A DNA stretch of 32,268 nt, from positions 1-32,268 of IMG/VR virus record IMGVR_UViG_3300017969_003627; one strand, given 5' to 3'. The position numbers were made by a program, and so were the translations under genes. This DNA comes from a virus. The notes beneath the pieces were generated by a model. That model saw nothing but the letters and a program-made list of their open reading frames with translations. It searched no databases and was not told the origin of the DNA. Position 1 is the stretch's first letter. Every line of letters starts with the position of its first letter. This document shows, piece by piece, positions 1-8,699 of this stretch.

Positions 1-3000
1 GATGTCTACACAGTGTATTTCACTGACATCAGTGATTCCACAGTGGGAACTGGTTCTATTATTGCTCAAGCAAATAAAAAACGTGTGAGACAATTCAAGA
101 CAGTGATCAGAGGTGATGGTTCAACAACATCATTTACAATTAGAGGCGATGACGGCTTGCCAGCAAGTGCAGATACTTTGATCGAGTTGATTCCTTTTGA
201 TTCGGATGGAGTGTTAACTCCCACAGACGATGACACATTAGACAGCATAGTGTCAGGCGGAAATTTAAAATCGGTATTGGGCCAATCGCCTAGTGACATA
301 ATCCTAGAAGGCGATGCTTTCATAACTCCGGAAACCAGTTACGCACCAGAAGAAAATTTACCAGGTAGTATTTTTGATACAGTAGACATCAAAGTTTACA
401 CAGCACCAGAATCAGGTGTGCCTTTTGTGATGCAAAAAAATTACATCGCGAACGGAACAACAGACACATTCGATATAGGACAATATCCGGGTACACAAGA
501 TTCGGTTATAGTATCTATAAACGGTGTGGTAAAAAGACTTGGAACGGATTACACAGTTGACGTGGGAAACAAAACAATAACTTTAAATTCAACACCCAAC
601 AATGGTGAAACGATCAGTATCAGAAGTTTTGCTATTTCTGGAGTGAACTACATGGTGCTGGACACTTTCACTGGTGACGGATCAACATCTAGTTTTTCAA
701 CATCAACAAGAAATGATTTCGAATCCAAAGAAATACAATATAATACGTCACACACAGGTGACGGTAGCACAAAAGTTTTCGCAACAAGTCCAGACGTCAG
801 TGCACCACAATATGCCAGTGATTTGACAATTTTCATAGATGGTGTGATATTAGATAGAGTCAACGGAGCCACAATAAATTACACAGTTGATGGAACAACA
901 TCGTTTGTTACACTAAAAGACGCACCGTCTGATGGTGCCAGCATCATCATACGACAATCAGTCAGTGCAACGACCAGCCAGTTATATGTTACGATAGACG
1001 GAACACCAACAACAAATTTCACTACAACTGTTAATAATAAATTGATAACAGTTGATTTACATAGTGGTGATGGATCAACAGCAAATCCACCTGCATCTGG
1101 AAAATTGGTACAGATAGCGTCATTCAACAAACCATCAACATCGGGTAGAGCATATTACGAATTACGAACACAGTCATTGACATATGACGGAAGCACAGTG
1201 AGACTTGGATTGACTTATCCACCAGGGGCAGTAGGACCTTATGACAGTTTGACAATGGTGGAGTTAGACGGAAAAATATTGAGAGGTCCGGATAACAGAT
1301 ATTACATAGGAGATGGGTCGACATCGAATTTTTCTTACAGAGGATTTTCTACAAGTGGATTGTCAGTAAGTTCTTCTGGTTATGAAACAGTTTCAACAGG
1401 ATCAAAAGAAAATATCAGTACTTTACAAACAGTAGTGGATTCCATACCAACATCAACTTACGATGGTGCTTGGTATCTGACAGTGAATAAAAATATAGTT
1501 TCCGGTGATTACGAAACATCAGTGATGTCCGTCACACACAACGGCACAATCGCAGTAATATCAGATGCGTTCAGAGTCAACACTGGATCCAGCAGTCATA
1601 CAACATACAGCACTGGCATCAATGGATCGAATTTAGAAGTCTACGGAACAGGTAGTAGTGATTCGAACACTTCGTCGTTCATTCGTATAGGATTAGGTAC
1701 CAGCACATCATCATCGGCGTTGGGTACAGAATCCACGATCACTGGATCAACCACTGATAGTTCTACAATAACATTTGACAGTTGGAATAAAAGCACATAC
1801 AGAGGAGCAAAATATTTCATATCAGTTAAAAATTCTAGTAAATCTGAATATTCTAACTTGGAAGTATTAGCAGTTCATAATGACGTTGATGCTTTTGTTA
1901 GTGAGTTTAATAACGTGAATACAGGTAGTAATGATCTTGTCAGCGTTGATGCAGACATTTCAGGAACCGACGTGAGATTGCGAGTTACAGGACACGAACC
2001 TGGTTTAGAGATTCGTGCTTATAGAATATTATTGAAACATGATGAAATATCAGATGGTACCAACAATCGTGGATCTGTTGTTATTGGATCTGCAGAACAA
2101 ACTATTGATAGTTTCTTGATTACTAATTACTATGCTGGATTTTATGTGATTGTTAGTAAAAATACCGACACAGGAGAATCATCGATTCATCAAGTCAATT
2201 TGATACACAACGGAAGTACTAATGTTTATTTGAATGCTGATCCTTCAATAACAACAAGTGGCGGAACAAATCAGTTAAACTTTTCATCCAGCATTACCGG
2301 AAACACATTATCTTTGAAAGCATCATCAAATGCGGGTTCGAACACTTCTGTAAGTGTTTATAGATTTGGAGTATTAATATCTCCTTCAACGTCATCGATT
2401 AATGATTTAACAAAAATCAAAGTTTATGTAAATGGCAGACAAAAAGTATTATATTCGGATTATAGAATAAACACTGCCACACAGAGTGTAGAAATGTTAT
2501 CAGTTCCGTTATCGACAGATAGTATAGCCATCACAACCTTGATAGGTAATCATTATTACAACGAAGGATCTGACATAATACTAGATCCTACACAAATCGC
2601 AACCGACGGGTTATCATTAACACAAAATAGTACTCTGACAGTCACGACATTTAACAATGCCTTGGGAGCAACTCAACAGAGAGAAGTTTTTGAAGGAGTA
2701 TACTCCGGCGAGTTTTATTTAGAAAATACTCCCACAAAGAGTGATTATGTTTTTGTTTGGTTAAATGGCGAGACCTTGGTAGCAGGACATGATTATCTAG
2801 TGGAAGGAAATAGGATTAAGATTTATTCAAGAAACATACTACTCACAGACAGGATAGATGTGATGTACTTCAAGGCAGTTTCGGCGATCAATGCTGTTGG
2901 CTATAGAATTTTTAAAGATATGTTGAATAGAACGTTCTACAAAAGAATAAGTCAAACACACACGACAAAACTGTCGTTACCATTAGATATTGGTGATGAA

Positions 3001-3567
3001 ACCATAACAGTTGAGGAAGGTAGCAGGTTGAATCCGGTTGATGGTAGTACATTGAAACCGGGAGTGGTGTTCATAGACAAAGAAAGAATTGAATATTTTT
3101 ACAAGAATGGAAATGTATTAGGAAATTTACGTAGAGGAACACTCGGAACAGGAATTAAGGCACATGCCTCCGGCGCAAAAGTGGTAGACGCAGGAGCCCA
3201 ACAAACGGTGCCTTATGCTGATGCTATACACACCAAAACATACACAGGTGACGGTAGCACAGTTACATTTACCACAACATATGCACCATCTTCTGCCAGC
3301 GAATTAGACATATTCATTGGTGGTCAACGATTGTTAATCACTGGCGAAGATGGTAGCACAACTAATTACACTGTGGACGGATCAACAGCATCAGTGACTT
3401 TATCGTCAGCACCTGCATCTGGAACACAGGTAAAAATATTACAAAAACGTGGTCAAGTATGGTATGCACAGGGCGAAAACTCTGCTTCTGATGGAACAGG
3501 TTTACAAAATGCTACAACAATACAGGCTAAATTCATAGACGGAGAACCAACAAATGCACCTGAATAA
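1..3567 (+). CDS. Large repeat-containing virion structural protein (5' partial)
   Basis: The frame is open from base 1 (first codons read D-V-Y-T), so the gene starts upstream; about 1188 residues are visible. The protein is Ser/Thr/Gly-rich and beta-type. Motifs of the form GDGST-x-x-F recur near bases 109, 670, 753, 1063, 1309 and 3244, several followed by an 'FIDG...NYTVDG...V.L..AP..G..I.I' unit that looks like a small beta-sandwich. Three divergent modules of about 110 residues lie near bases 1381-1713, 1720-2045 and 2068-2400, each with a 'Y.GA.Y...V.N' strand, a 'V.HNG' turn and a closing 'YR.G.L'-like strand. The C-terminal third carries 'VFIDKERIEYFY' and 'LRRGTLGT', seen in structural proteins of T4-like marine phages. 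The role is probably fibre, neck or baseplate appendage; the exact structure is unknown. No enzyme motif is visible. Confidence 0.8.
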   Translation, partial: DVYTVYFTDISDSTVGTGSIIAQANKKRVRQFKTVIRGDGSTTSFTIRGDDGLPASADTLIELIPFDSDGVLTPTDDDTLDSIVSGGNLKSVLGQSPSDIILEGDAFITPETSYAPEENLPGSIFDTVDIKVYTAPESGVPFVMQKNYIANGTTDTFDIGQYPGTQDSVIVSINGVVKRLGTDYTVDVGNKTITLNSTPNNGETISIRSFAISGVNYMVLDTFTGDGSTSSFSTSTRNDFESKEIQYNTSHTGDGSTKVFATSPDVSAPQYASDLTIFIDGVILDRVNGATINYTVDGTTSFVTLKDAPSDGASIIIRQSVSATTSQLYVTIDGTPTTNFTTTVNNKLITVDLHSGDGSTANPPASGKLVQIASFNKPSTSGRAYYELRTQSLTYDGSTVRLGLTYPPGAVGPYDSLTMVELDGKILRGPDNRYYIGDGSTSNFSYRGFSTSGLSVSSSGYETVSTGSKENISTLQTVVDSIPTSTYDGAWYLTVNKNIVSGDYETSVMSVTHNGTIAVISDAFRVNTGSSSHTTYSTGINGSNLEVYGTGSSDSNTSSFIRIGLGTSTSSSALGTESTITGSTTDSSTITFDSWNKSTYRGAKYFISVKNSSKSEYSNLEVLAVHNDVDAFVSEFNNVNTGSNDLVSVDADISGTDVRLRVTGHEPGLEIRAYRILLKHDEISDGTNNRGSVVIGSAEQTIDSFLITNYYAGFYVIVSKNTDTGESSIHQVNLIHNGSTNVYLNADPSITTSGGTNQLNFSSSITGNTLSLKASSNAGSNTSVSVYRFGVLISPSTSSINDLTKIKVYVNGRQKVLYSDYRINTATQSVEMLSVPLSTDSIAITTLIGNHYYNEGSDIILDPTQIATDGLSLTQNSTLTVTTFNNALGATQQREVFEGVYSGEFYLENTPTKSDYVFVWLNGETLVAGHDYLVEGNRIKIYSRNILLTDRIDVMYFKAVSAINAVGYRIFKDMLNRTFYKRISQTHTTKLSLPLDIGDETITVEEGSRLNPVDGSTLKPGVVFIDKERIEYFYKNGNVLGNLRRGTLGTGIKAHASGAKVVDAGAQQTVPYADAIHTKTYTGDGSTVTFTTTYAPSSASELDIFIGGQRLLITGEDGSTTNYTVDGSTASVTLSSAPASGTQVKILQKRGQVWYAQGENSASDGTGLQNATTIQAKFIDGEPTNAPE

Positions 3568-3570
3568 ATA
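3563..3570 (+). promoter_or_regulatory. T4-type late promoter-like octamer
   Basis: The octamer AATAAATA matches the NATAAATA late-promoter pattern described for T4-like cyanophages (T4 itself uses TATAAATA). It overlaps the stop codon of the large structural gene and lies 7 bases before the ATG at 3578, so transcripts from it would have almost no leader. In AT-rich DNA this octamer also arises by chance, so this is a weak call. Confidence 0.3.
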
Positions 3571-3577
3571 CAATAAG

Positions 3578-4234
3578 ATGACTGATCAAGAAAATACTAA
3601 AAACATAAAAATAGAAGAAAAAAAGCCTCAAGACAAGAGTGGTATCAAAATGGAAGGGCATATTAAAATTTGGGATCCAACATCCGGCGAAGTGATTGTG
3701 GATAAAAGAAATGCAATCCATTATGAAAATATGAGTATATCTCTTGCAAAAAGTTTGGCCAACAAAAGCACAGGATTCATACACGAGATGGCATTTGGTA
3801 ATGGGGGAACATCAGTGGACGAAACAGGAATAATCACGTATCTAACACCAAATACCACAGGAACAAATGCATCATTGTATAACAAAACTTATTATAAAGT
3901 AATCGATGATAATTCAACATCGAATAAAGACACAACGAGAAATAAAATTGAAACAAGACATACAGCAGGAAACAAGTACACAGACATAGTGGTGACTTGT
4001 ACACTGGATTATGGAGAACCAACAGGTCAAGCCGCATTTGATAACACAACAAATTTTAATGGTGATTATGTGTTTGATGAGTTAGGATTAGTAAGTTGGG
4101 AAGGTACAGAAAATGGAACAACAAACAAATTATTGACTCATGTCATATTCCACCCTGTACAAAAATCTTTGAATAGGCTAATACAAATTGACTACACATT
4201 GAGAATTCAGTCATTAACAACATTTACGGAATAA
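3578..4234 (+). CDS. Conserved phage virion protein, function unknown
   Basis: This encodes 218 residues with no signal peptide or membrane segment. A charged N-terminus of about 25 residues is followed by a compact beta-rich domain: 'GHIKIWDP.SGEV', 'NAIHYENMS', 'HEMAFGNGGT', then 'FDELGLVSWEG' and 'HVIFHP.QKSLNR'. The same pattern is familiar in structural gene clusters of T4-like marine phages, where it is annotated only as a virion or hypothetical protein. I chose the ATG at 3578. An in-frame ATG at 3554 overlaps the upstream gene by 14 bases and has a GGAG nine bases before it, so a start eight codons earlier is possible. It sits between the large repeat protein and the fibre genes, consistent with a fibre-attachment or baseplate-edge role, which is inference. 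Confidence 0.72.
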   Translation: MTDQENTKNIKIEEKKPQDKSGIKMEGHIKIWDPTSGEVIVDKRNAIHYENMSISLAKSLANKSTGFIHEMAFGNGGTSVDETGIITYLTPNTTGTNASLYNKTYYKVIDDNSTSNKDTTRNKIETRHTAGNKYTDIVVTCTLDYGEPTGQAAFDNTTNFNGDYVFDELGLVSWEGTENGTTNKLLTHVIFHPVQKSLNRLIQIDYTLRIQSLTTFTE

Positions 4235-4239
4235 GATAA

Positions 4240-5766
4240 ATGGCTTACATAGTAAACAAAACAAATAGTTCTGCTTCACCAAATCAGTTCGTGGTGTCAG
4301 ACGGAACAGTAAACAATCAGACAGATTTAAGGTTAGTAGGAAAAGGTTATTCCGGTTACGGAGAGGTCATTGCTGAAAATTTTTTACACTTGCTAGAAAA
4401 TTTTTCAAACACAACAGCACCCACAAAACCAGTAAAAGGACAACTTTGGTTCGATGAAACCTCAGGTAAATTAAAAGTATATGCAGGAACATCTTTTCAA
4501 CCTGCGGGCGGTGCCACATATCAAAACACAGAACCATCTCAGGCAACAGCAGGAGACCTTTGGGTAAAAGAATCAACACAACAATTATATTTTAACAACG
4601 GGGTCGAACACGTTTTGGTAGGCCCGGCTTCTACAACAGCATCGGGTTTGTTTTTCAATGATATAAAAAAAGCATCAGATGATTCGGATGTTCAATTGCA
4701 ACAACTCAAAGACAATGCCACAACTATTGCAGTATTCAGCAAAGAGGACAACTACCAACCAAAAACTTCGATAGCAGGATTTCATACAATCTATAAAGGT
4801 ATCACAATAAACAGACCAGGAACAGAATATGTGCCTGGCACATCTTTACCTAAATCGTCCACATATAAATTTTATGGCACGGCAACAAATGCTGATTCAG
4901 TGGGTGATTATCAAGCGTCTGATTTTGTTTTAAAACCTGCCGGGGTAACTTTGGATACAACAGGATTGACAGTTGGAGGTCAGAACAATTTCAAATTTAC
5001 ATCACAGGCAACATACGAAGGTGTTATCAGTAACATCGAAAACAACAAAGATATAATTTTTAAAATCACAGATGGTGGTATCATAAAACCAATATTGACT
5101 TTAAATGCGGCAGAAAATATAGTTGAAGTAGGAACAACGACATATCCTAGTTCCATTGATGTCAAAGGTACAATAACATCAACAGGTACAATAACAGGTA
5201 ACGTCACAGGAAATTTAACAGGAACAGCATCAACGGCAAATGCGGTCACCGTCACGGCAAAGAACACAGAAAATACAACAGTATATCCGACCTTTGTCAC
5301 AGGAACAGGATCGCAAAGTCTATATACAGATAGTGGTCTAAGTTATAATCCATCAACAAATATTCTCACAACAACAGCGTCGGCGGCGCAGTACGCTGAC
5401 TTGGCAGAGATATACGAATCAGATGCCGAGTACGAGCCAGGAACTGTTGTAATATTTGGTGGAGACAAAGAAATTACTCAATGTAATGGAGGAAATGATA
5501 CTCGAGTGGCAGGGGTAATCAGTGAAAATCCTGCTTATCTAATGAATTCAAATGCTACAGGCCAAGCAGTGGCATTGTTAGGAAAAGTCAAATGTAAAGT
5601 ACAGGGATTCATTAGAAAAGGTGATATGTTAGGAACACACAACACATTACCTGGTGTGGCTAAAAAAATATCTTCGCCCGATCCTGGAACAATCATAGGA
5701 AAAGCATTAGAAGATTACGATTCCGCAGAAATAGGCGCAATTAATATTGTAGTAGGAAGGTGCTAA
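4240..5766 (+). CDS. Tail-fibre-like structural protein, paralogue A
   Basis: This 508-residue protein begins MAYIVNKTNSS and is one of three paralogues in the window (the others start at 5777 and 10759). The N-terminal ~130 residues are the conserved part: 'LVGKGYSGYGE..AENFLHLLENFSN..AP..P.KGQLWFDE', then 'G..LWV....LY..NG'. The middle is low-complexity and T/G/N-rich, as in fibre shafts. The last ~125 residues (from about 381) form a separate domain: 'AQYADLAEIYE', 'YEPGTVVIFGG', 'AGVISENPAYLMN', 'ALLGKVKCKV.G..RKGD', 'LPGVAKK'. This resembles C-terminal self-cleaving or chaperone-like domains of phage tail proteins (for example the peptidase G2 type), but I cannot confirm the family. It starts 5 bases after the preceding stop. 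Confidence 0.78.
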   Translation: MAYIVNKTNSSASPNQFVVSDGTVNNQTDLRLVGKGYSGYGEVIAENFLHLLENFSNTTAPTKPVKGQLWFDETSGKLKVYAGTSFQPAGGATYQNTEPSQATAGDLWVKESTQQLYFNNGVEHVLVGPASTTASGLFFNDIKKASDDSDVQLQQLKDNATTIAVFSKEDNYQPKTSIAGFHTIYKGITINRPGTEYVPGTSLPKSSTYKFYGTATNADSVGDYQASDFVLKPAGVTLDTTGLTVGGQNNFKFTSQATYEGVISNIENNKDIIFKITDGGIIKPILTLNAAENIVEVGTTTYPSSIDVKGTITSTGTITGNVTGNLTGTASTANAVTVTAKNTENTTVYPTFVTGTGSQSLYTDSGLSYNPSTNILTTTASAAQYADLAEIYESDAEYEPGTVVIFGGDKEITQCNGGNDTRVAGVISENPAYLMNSNATGQAVALLGKVKCKVQGFIRKGDMLGTHNTLPGVAKKISSPDPGTIIGKALEDYDSAEIGAINIVVGRC

Positions 5767-5776
5767 ATATAAACAA

Positions 5777-7279
5777 ATGGCATACATAGTTAACAAAACA
5801 GATGGTACAGTAGTAACTACAATCGTAGACAGCACGATTGATAACACAACATCACTAACACTATTTGGAAAAAGTTATTCGGGTTTTGGTGAATTATTAA
5901 ACGAAAACCTTGTAAAATTATTAGAAAATTCAGCATCTACATCGGCTCCAACTGCTCCTCTAAAAGGAGAGTTATGGTTTGACACTGTCAGTAATTCATT
6001 AAAAGTTTACGACGGAACATCATTTAAACCATCAGGGGGTGCCAGAACCACGACAACAGAACCATCGTCACCATCAGCAGGTGACCTATGGCACAATTCA
6101 ACAACAGATCAAGTTTATGTCTACTCAGGCAGTGCTTGGGTGTTGGTAGGACCAGTTTATTCATCAGGTCAAGGACAATCAGGATTTAAAATTGAAACGA
6201 TCAACGACAACGGCGGAGTTGCAAGAGTTATATCTTCTCTTTACAACGGAGCAATCAGAGTTGCAGTATTATCAAATGTGACATTTACACCTCAAGTGGC
6301 CATAACAGGATTTGCCTCAATAACAGCAGGATTAACGTTAAACAGTACACTGGGAGCATCATTTGCCGGATCAACAACATCAGCATCGGCAGTGGATATA
6401 TCAGATACAACCAATGCTTCAGCGACAATCATTGCTGGTGGTAACATGATGAGAAAAGACACCGATCAAACACTAGATGGTAGACTAACAGCAGAAACAT
6501 CAATTACACTGGTGTCGGATGTATCTAGTCCTGCAGGCGGATTAGAGATGTCTATAACAGGTATCAATAACACAATTGCCAACAAGTCACAAGGTGGATT
6601 TTTAAATTTAGGTGTAAAACATTCAAGTGGTGATAAAACACCAATCACACTGGACGGAACAAACAACAGAGTGGGAATTCATACATCGGCGCCAACAGCG
6701 GATCTTGATATAACAGGTAATGTTAAAATCACAGGAAATTTAAGTATCACAGGTGAGTACGAGCAGTTATCATCACAAATCAATTTGGTAGAAAATGCTT
6801 TCATTAAATTGAATTCAGGAAATGCAGAAGCAGATGCTGGAATCATCGTAGAAACATCAGACACCGACGATGCCAGATTATTTTACAGAGTGTCAGATAA
6901 CAATTGGGTAGCAGGTGAAGGAGGAACATATTCACAACTCATCACATTGACTGACGCAGTCACAGATGGACATTCTAACCCAGAGAGAGTTTTAAAGACC
7001 ACATCAGCAGGACTTGTGAAAGTCACAACTTTACAGTTGGGTGCTGTTGGTTCTAATATCTCCACAACAGATACATCAAATTTAAACGTTCCTACCACAG
7101 GACAAGTTGCTGAATCAATTGGCAGATGGGGCGGATCTGTCACTACAGGCGGTGGAGCAGATACAGATGCAAGTAATAACATTGCTGGAAAACGATACAT
7201 TGGTTTAGTGGCACCGTCAGCCGGCGTAAACGATGCCGGAACTTCAGACGGAGACATTTGGTTTGTAAGGGAGGCATAA
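5777..7279 (+). CDS. Tail-fibre-like structural protein, paralogue B
   Basis: This 500-residue protein starts MAYIVNKTDGT and shares the N-terminal attachment-like region of paralogues A and C ('LFGKSYSGFGELLNENLVKLLEN', 'APLKGELWFDT', 'SAGDLW'). Residues ~310-395 ('VKITGNLSITGEY', 'INLVENAFIKLN', 'AGIIVE') match the corresponding part of paralogue C rather than A. It lacks the AQYADLAE C-terminal domain found in A and C and ends with a short 'YIGLVAP..G..DAGTSDGDIWFV' tail. The three proteins therefore look like mosaic products of duplication and domain exchange. It begins 10 bases after paralogue A, and its 3' end is 4 bases from the glycine-rich adhesin gene. A shaft or attachment fibre role is inferred from context. 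Confidence 0.78.
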   Translation: MAYIVNKTDGTVVTTIVDSTIDNTTSLTLFGKSYSGFGELLNENLVKLLENSASTSAPTAPLKGELWFDTVSNSLKVYDGTSFKPSGGARTTTTEPSSPSAGDLWHNSTTDQVYVYSGSAWVLVGPVYSSGQGQSGFKIETINDNGGVARVISSLYNGAIRVAVLSNVTFTPQVAITGFASITAGLTLNSTLGASFAGSTTSASAVDISDTTNASATIIAGGNMMRKDTDQTLDGRLTAETSITLVSDVSSPAGGLEMSITGINNTIANKSQGGFLNLGVKHSSGDKTPITLDGTNNRVGIHTSAPTADLDITGNVKITGNLSITGEYEQLSSQINLVENAFIKLNSGNAEADAGIIVETSDTDDARLFYRVSDNNWVAGEGGTYSQLITLTDAVTDGHSNPERVLKTTSAGLVKVTTLQLGAVGSNISTTDTSNLNVPTTGQVAESIGRWGGSVTTGGGADTDASNNIAGKRYIGLVAPSAGVNDAGTSDGDIWFVREA

Positions 7280-7283
7280 TACA

Positions 7284-8699
7284 ATGCCAACTATAACCAA
7301 AACATTTTCATACACAGGTACTACACAACAGGCAACAGTGTTGCCAGGCACATCCACGATAGACATAGAATTATGGGGCGGCGGCGGAGGCGGCGGCGGT
7401 GCCGACAGGAATCCAGGAGGTACGGGTGCTGGTGGATCTTATGTTGTGGCAACAGGTATAGATGTAAGTGCATTGGTTGGACAGACGATAAAAATTGGTG
7501 TTGGTGGCGGAGGCGCTGGAGGATCTGGTGGCGGTAACGCGGCAGGTGGTACCAACGGAAAAAGTTTAACAGGATATTCAGGCGGAGTCGGTGGTAATTC
7601 TGGACCGGCAGGTTCGTCAGGTGCTGGTGGTGGAGGAGGCGGAGCCTCTGTGATCACTATCGGTGGAACACAAATAGCAGTAGCAGGCGGTGGTGGTGCT
7701 GGTGGCGGTGGTGGAAACCACGGCATAGGAGCGTCAGCAACAGGATCAACATCGGCCACAGCAGGAACACCCGGAACATTGGGAGAAAACGGTGCCGGAC
7801 ACTCTGGAGACGGAGGTGGTGGCGGAGCCGGAGGCGGCGGAGCCAATGGAGGCCGAGGTGGAGCAGGAGCAAGTGGTGACACAGGTGGTCAAGGTGGTTA
7901 CACAGGAACCAGTGCGGGAGGAACAGTAACATTGGCTTCTGGAACAACTCCAGGTGGCACAGGATCACCATACTATCCTTCGTCTATAGCATACGGTGGA
8001 GGTCGTGGAGGATCAGGAGGAAACGGTCTAGTAAGAATAACTTTTAATATCAATGTTGACGCACACACAAAAGTTGGCGGAGACTGGAAAAAAATTAACG
8101 AAATGTACACAAAGGTTGACGGTGCCTGGAAGACCATAACTGCCGCTTACACAAAAGTTGGTGGAATATGGAAAGCAATGTTCAATTCGGGAGTTACATT
8201 TTCTCCCACTTCGGCAGATTTTGGAGATTCAACAGGTAATTCTACATCGGCTTCATCGGGATCTGGTGGCGGTGGTTGTTTCTTGGCAGGCACAATGATC
8301 ACAATGGCAGATGGATCATTCAAACCAGTTGAACAGGTAGATATCAAAGACGAGGTAGCAGTGGGAGGATTTGTTTTTGCCACTGGTAAATTCTTGGTTG
8401 ATAATTTATACGATTACAAAGGAATCAAGGTTGCAGGCACACACATGGTCAAAGAAGACGGTAAATGGACAAGGGTTGAAAACAGCAAACACGGAGTATC
8501 GCTAGGTGATGACGAGCATATAGTTTATGTGTTTGGATCAGAAAATAGAAGAATAATTATTAATGGTATAGAATTTACCGACTACTTCGAATTAAGCGAA
8601 CAGCAAGAATTAATAAATCACGGCGAAGGAATATTCAGTAATTGGCAAAATCATGATAGACAAATACATGATAAAAATGTTAATATACTAAATGCTTGA
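7284..8699 (+). CDS. Glycine-rich adhesin-like protein with C-terminal Hint domain
   Basis: This 471-residue protein has three parts. Residues ~1-255 open with a beta strand region ending 'IDIELWGGGGGGGG', followed by long glycine runs ('GVGGGGAGGSGGG', 'AGGGGAGGGGG'); such regions can pack as polyglycine-II helices, as in the gp38 adhesin of Salmonella phage S16. Residues ~262-305 hold three copies of a ~16-residue unit, 'YTKVDGAWKTI'. From Cys332 the sequence 'GGGGCFLAGTMITMADGS' is a classic Hint block A, followed by 'VEQVDIKDEVAVGG', a block-B-like 'VAGTHMVKEDGKW' with His387, and 'RRIIINGIEFTDYFE'. No terminal His-Asn splice motif is visible, so autocleavage rather than full splicing is more likely. 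It is probably a host-recognition tip protein; the function of the Hint part is inferred. Confidence 0.82.
   Translation: MPTITKTFSYTGTTQQATVLPGTSTIDIELWGGGGGGGGADRNPGGTGAGGSYVVATGIDVSALVGQTIKIGVGGGGAGGSGGGNAAGGTNGKSLTGYSGGVGGNSGPAGSSGAGGGGGGASVITIGGTQIAVAGGGGAGGGGGNHGIGASATGSTSATAGTPGTLGENGAGHSGDGGGGGAGGGGANGGRGGAGASGDTGGQGGYTGTSAGGTVTLASGTTPGGTGSPYYPSSIAYGGGRGGSGGNGLVRITFNINVDAHTKVGGDWKKINEMYTKVDGAWKTITAAYTKVGGIWKAMFNSGVTFSPTSADFGDSTGNSTSASSGSGGGGCFLAGTMITMADGSFKPVEQVDIKDEVAVGGFVFATGKFLVDNLYDYKGIKVAGTHMVKEDGKWTRVENSKHGVSLGDDEHIVYVFGSENRRIIINGIEFTDYFELSEQQELINHGEGIFSNWQNHDRQIHDKNVNILNA

Noticed and set aside
66-1324. Several minus-strand frames of 66-85 residues across the large structural gene.
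   Set aside because: They are antisense shadows of a long repetitive Ser/Thr-rich frame, with no ribosome sites and no recognisable domains.
4235-4242. GATAAATG resembling a late promoter before fibre A.
   Set aside because: It overlaps the ATG itself and has a mismatch at the last base; AT-rich sequence makes such partial matches common. The GCTAAATA at 5762 was set aside for similar reasons.
7439-7882. Minus-strand proline-rich 147-residue frame.
   Set aside because: It is the mirror of GGN glycine codons in the adhesin (glycine codons read as Pro/Ala on the other strand). No ribosome site or independent support.
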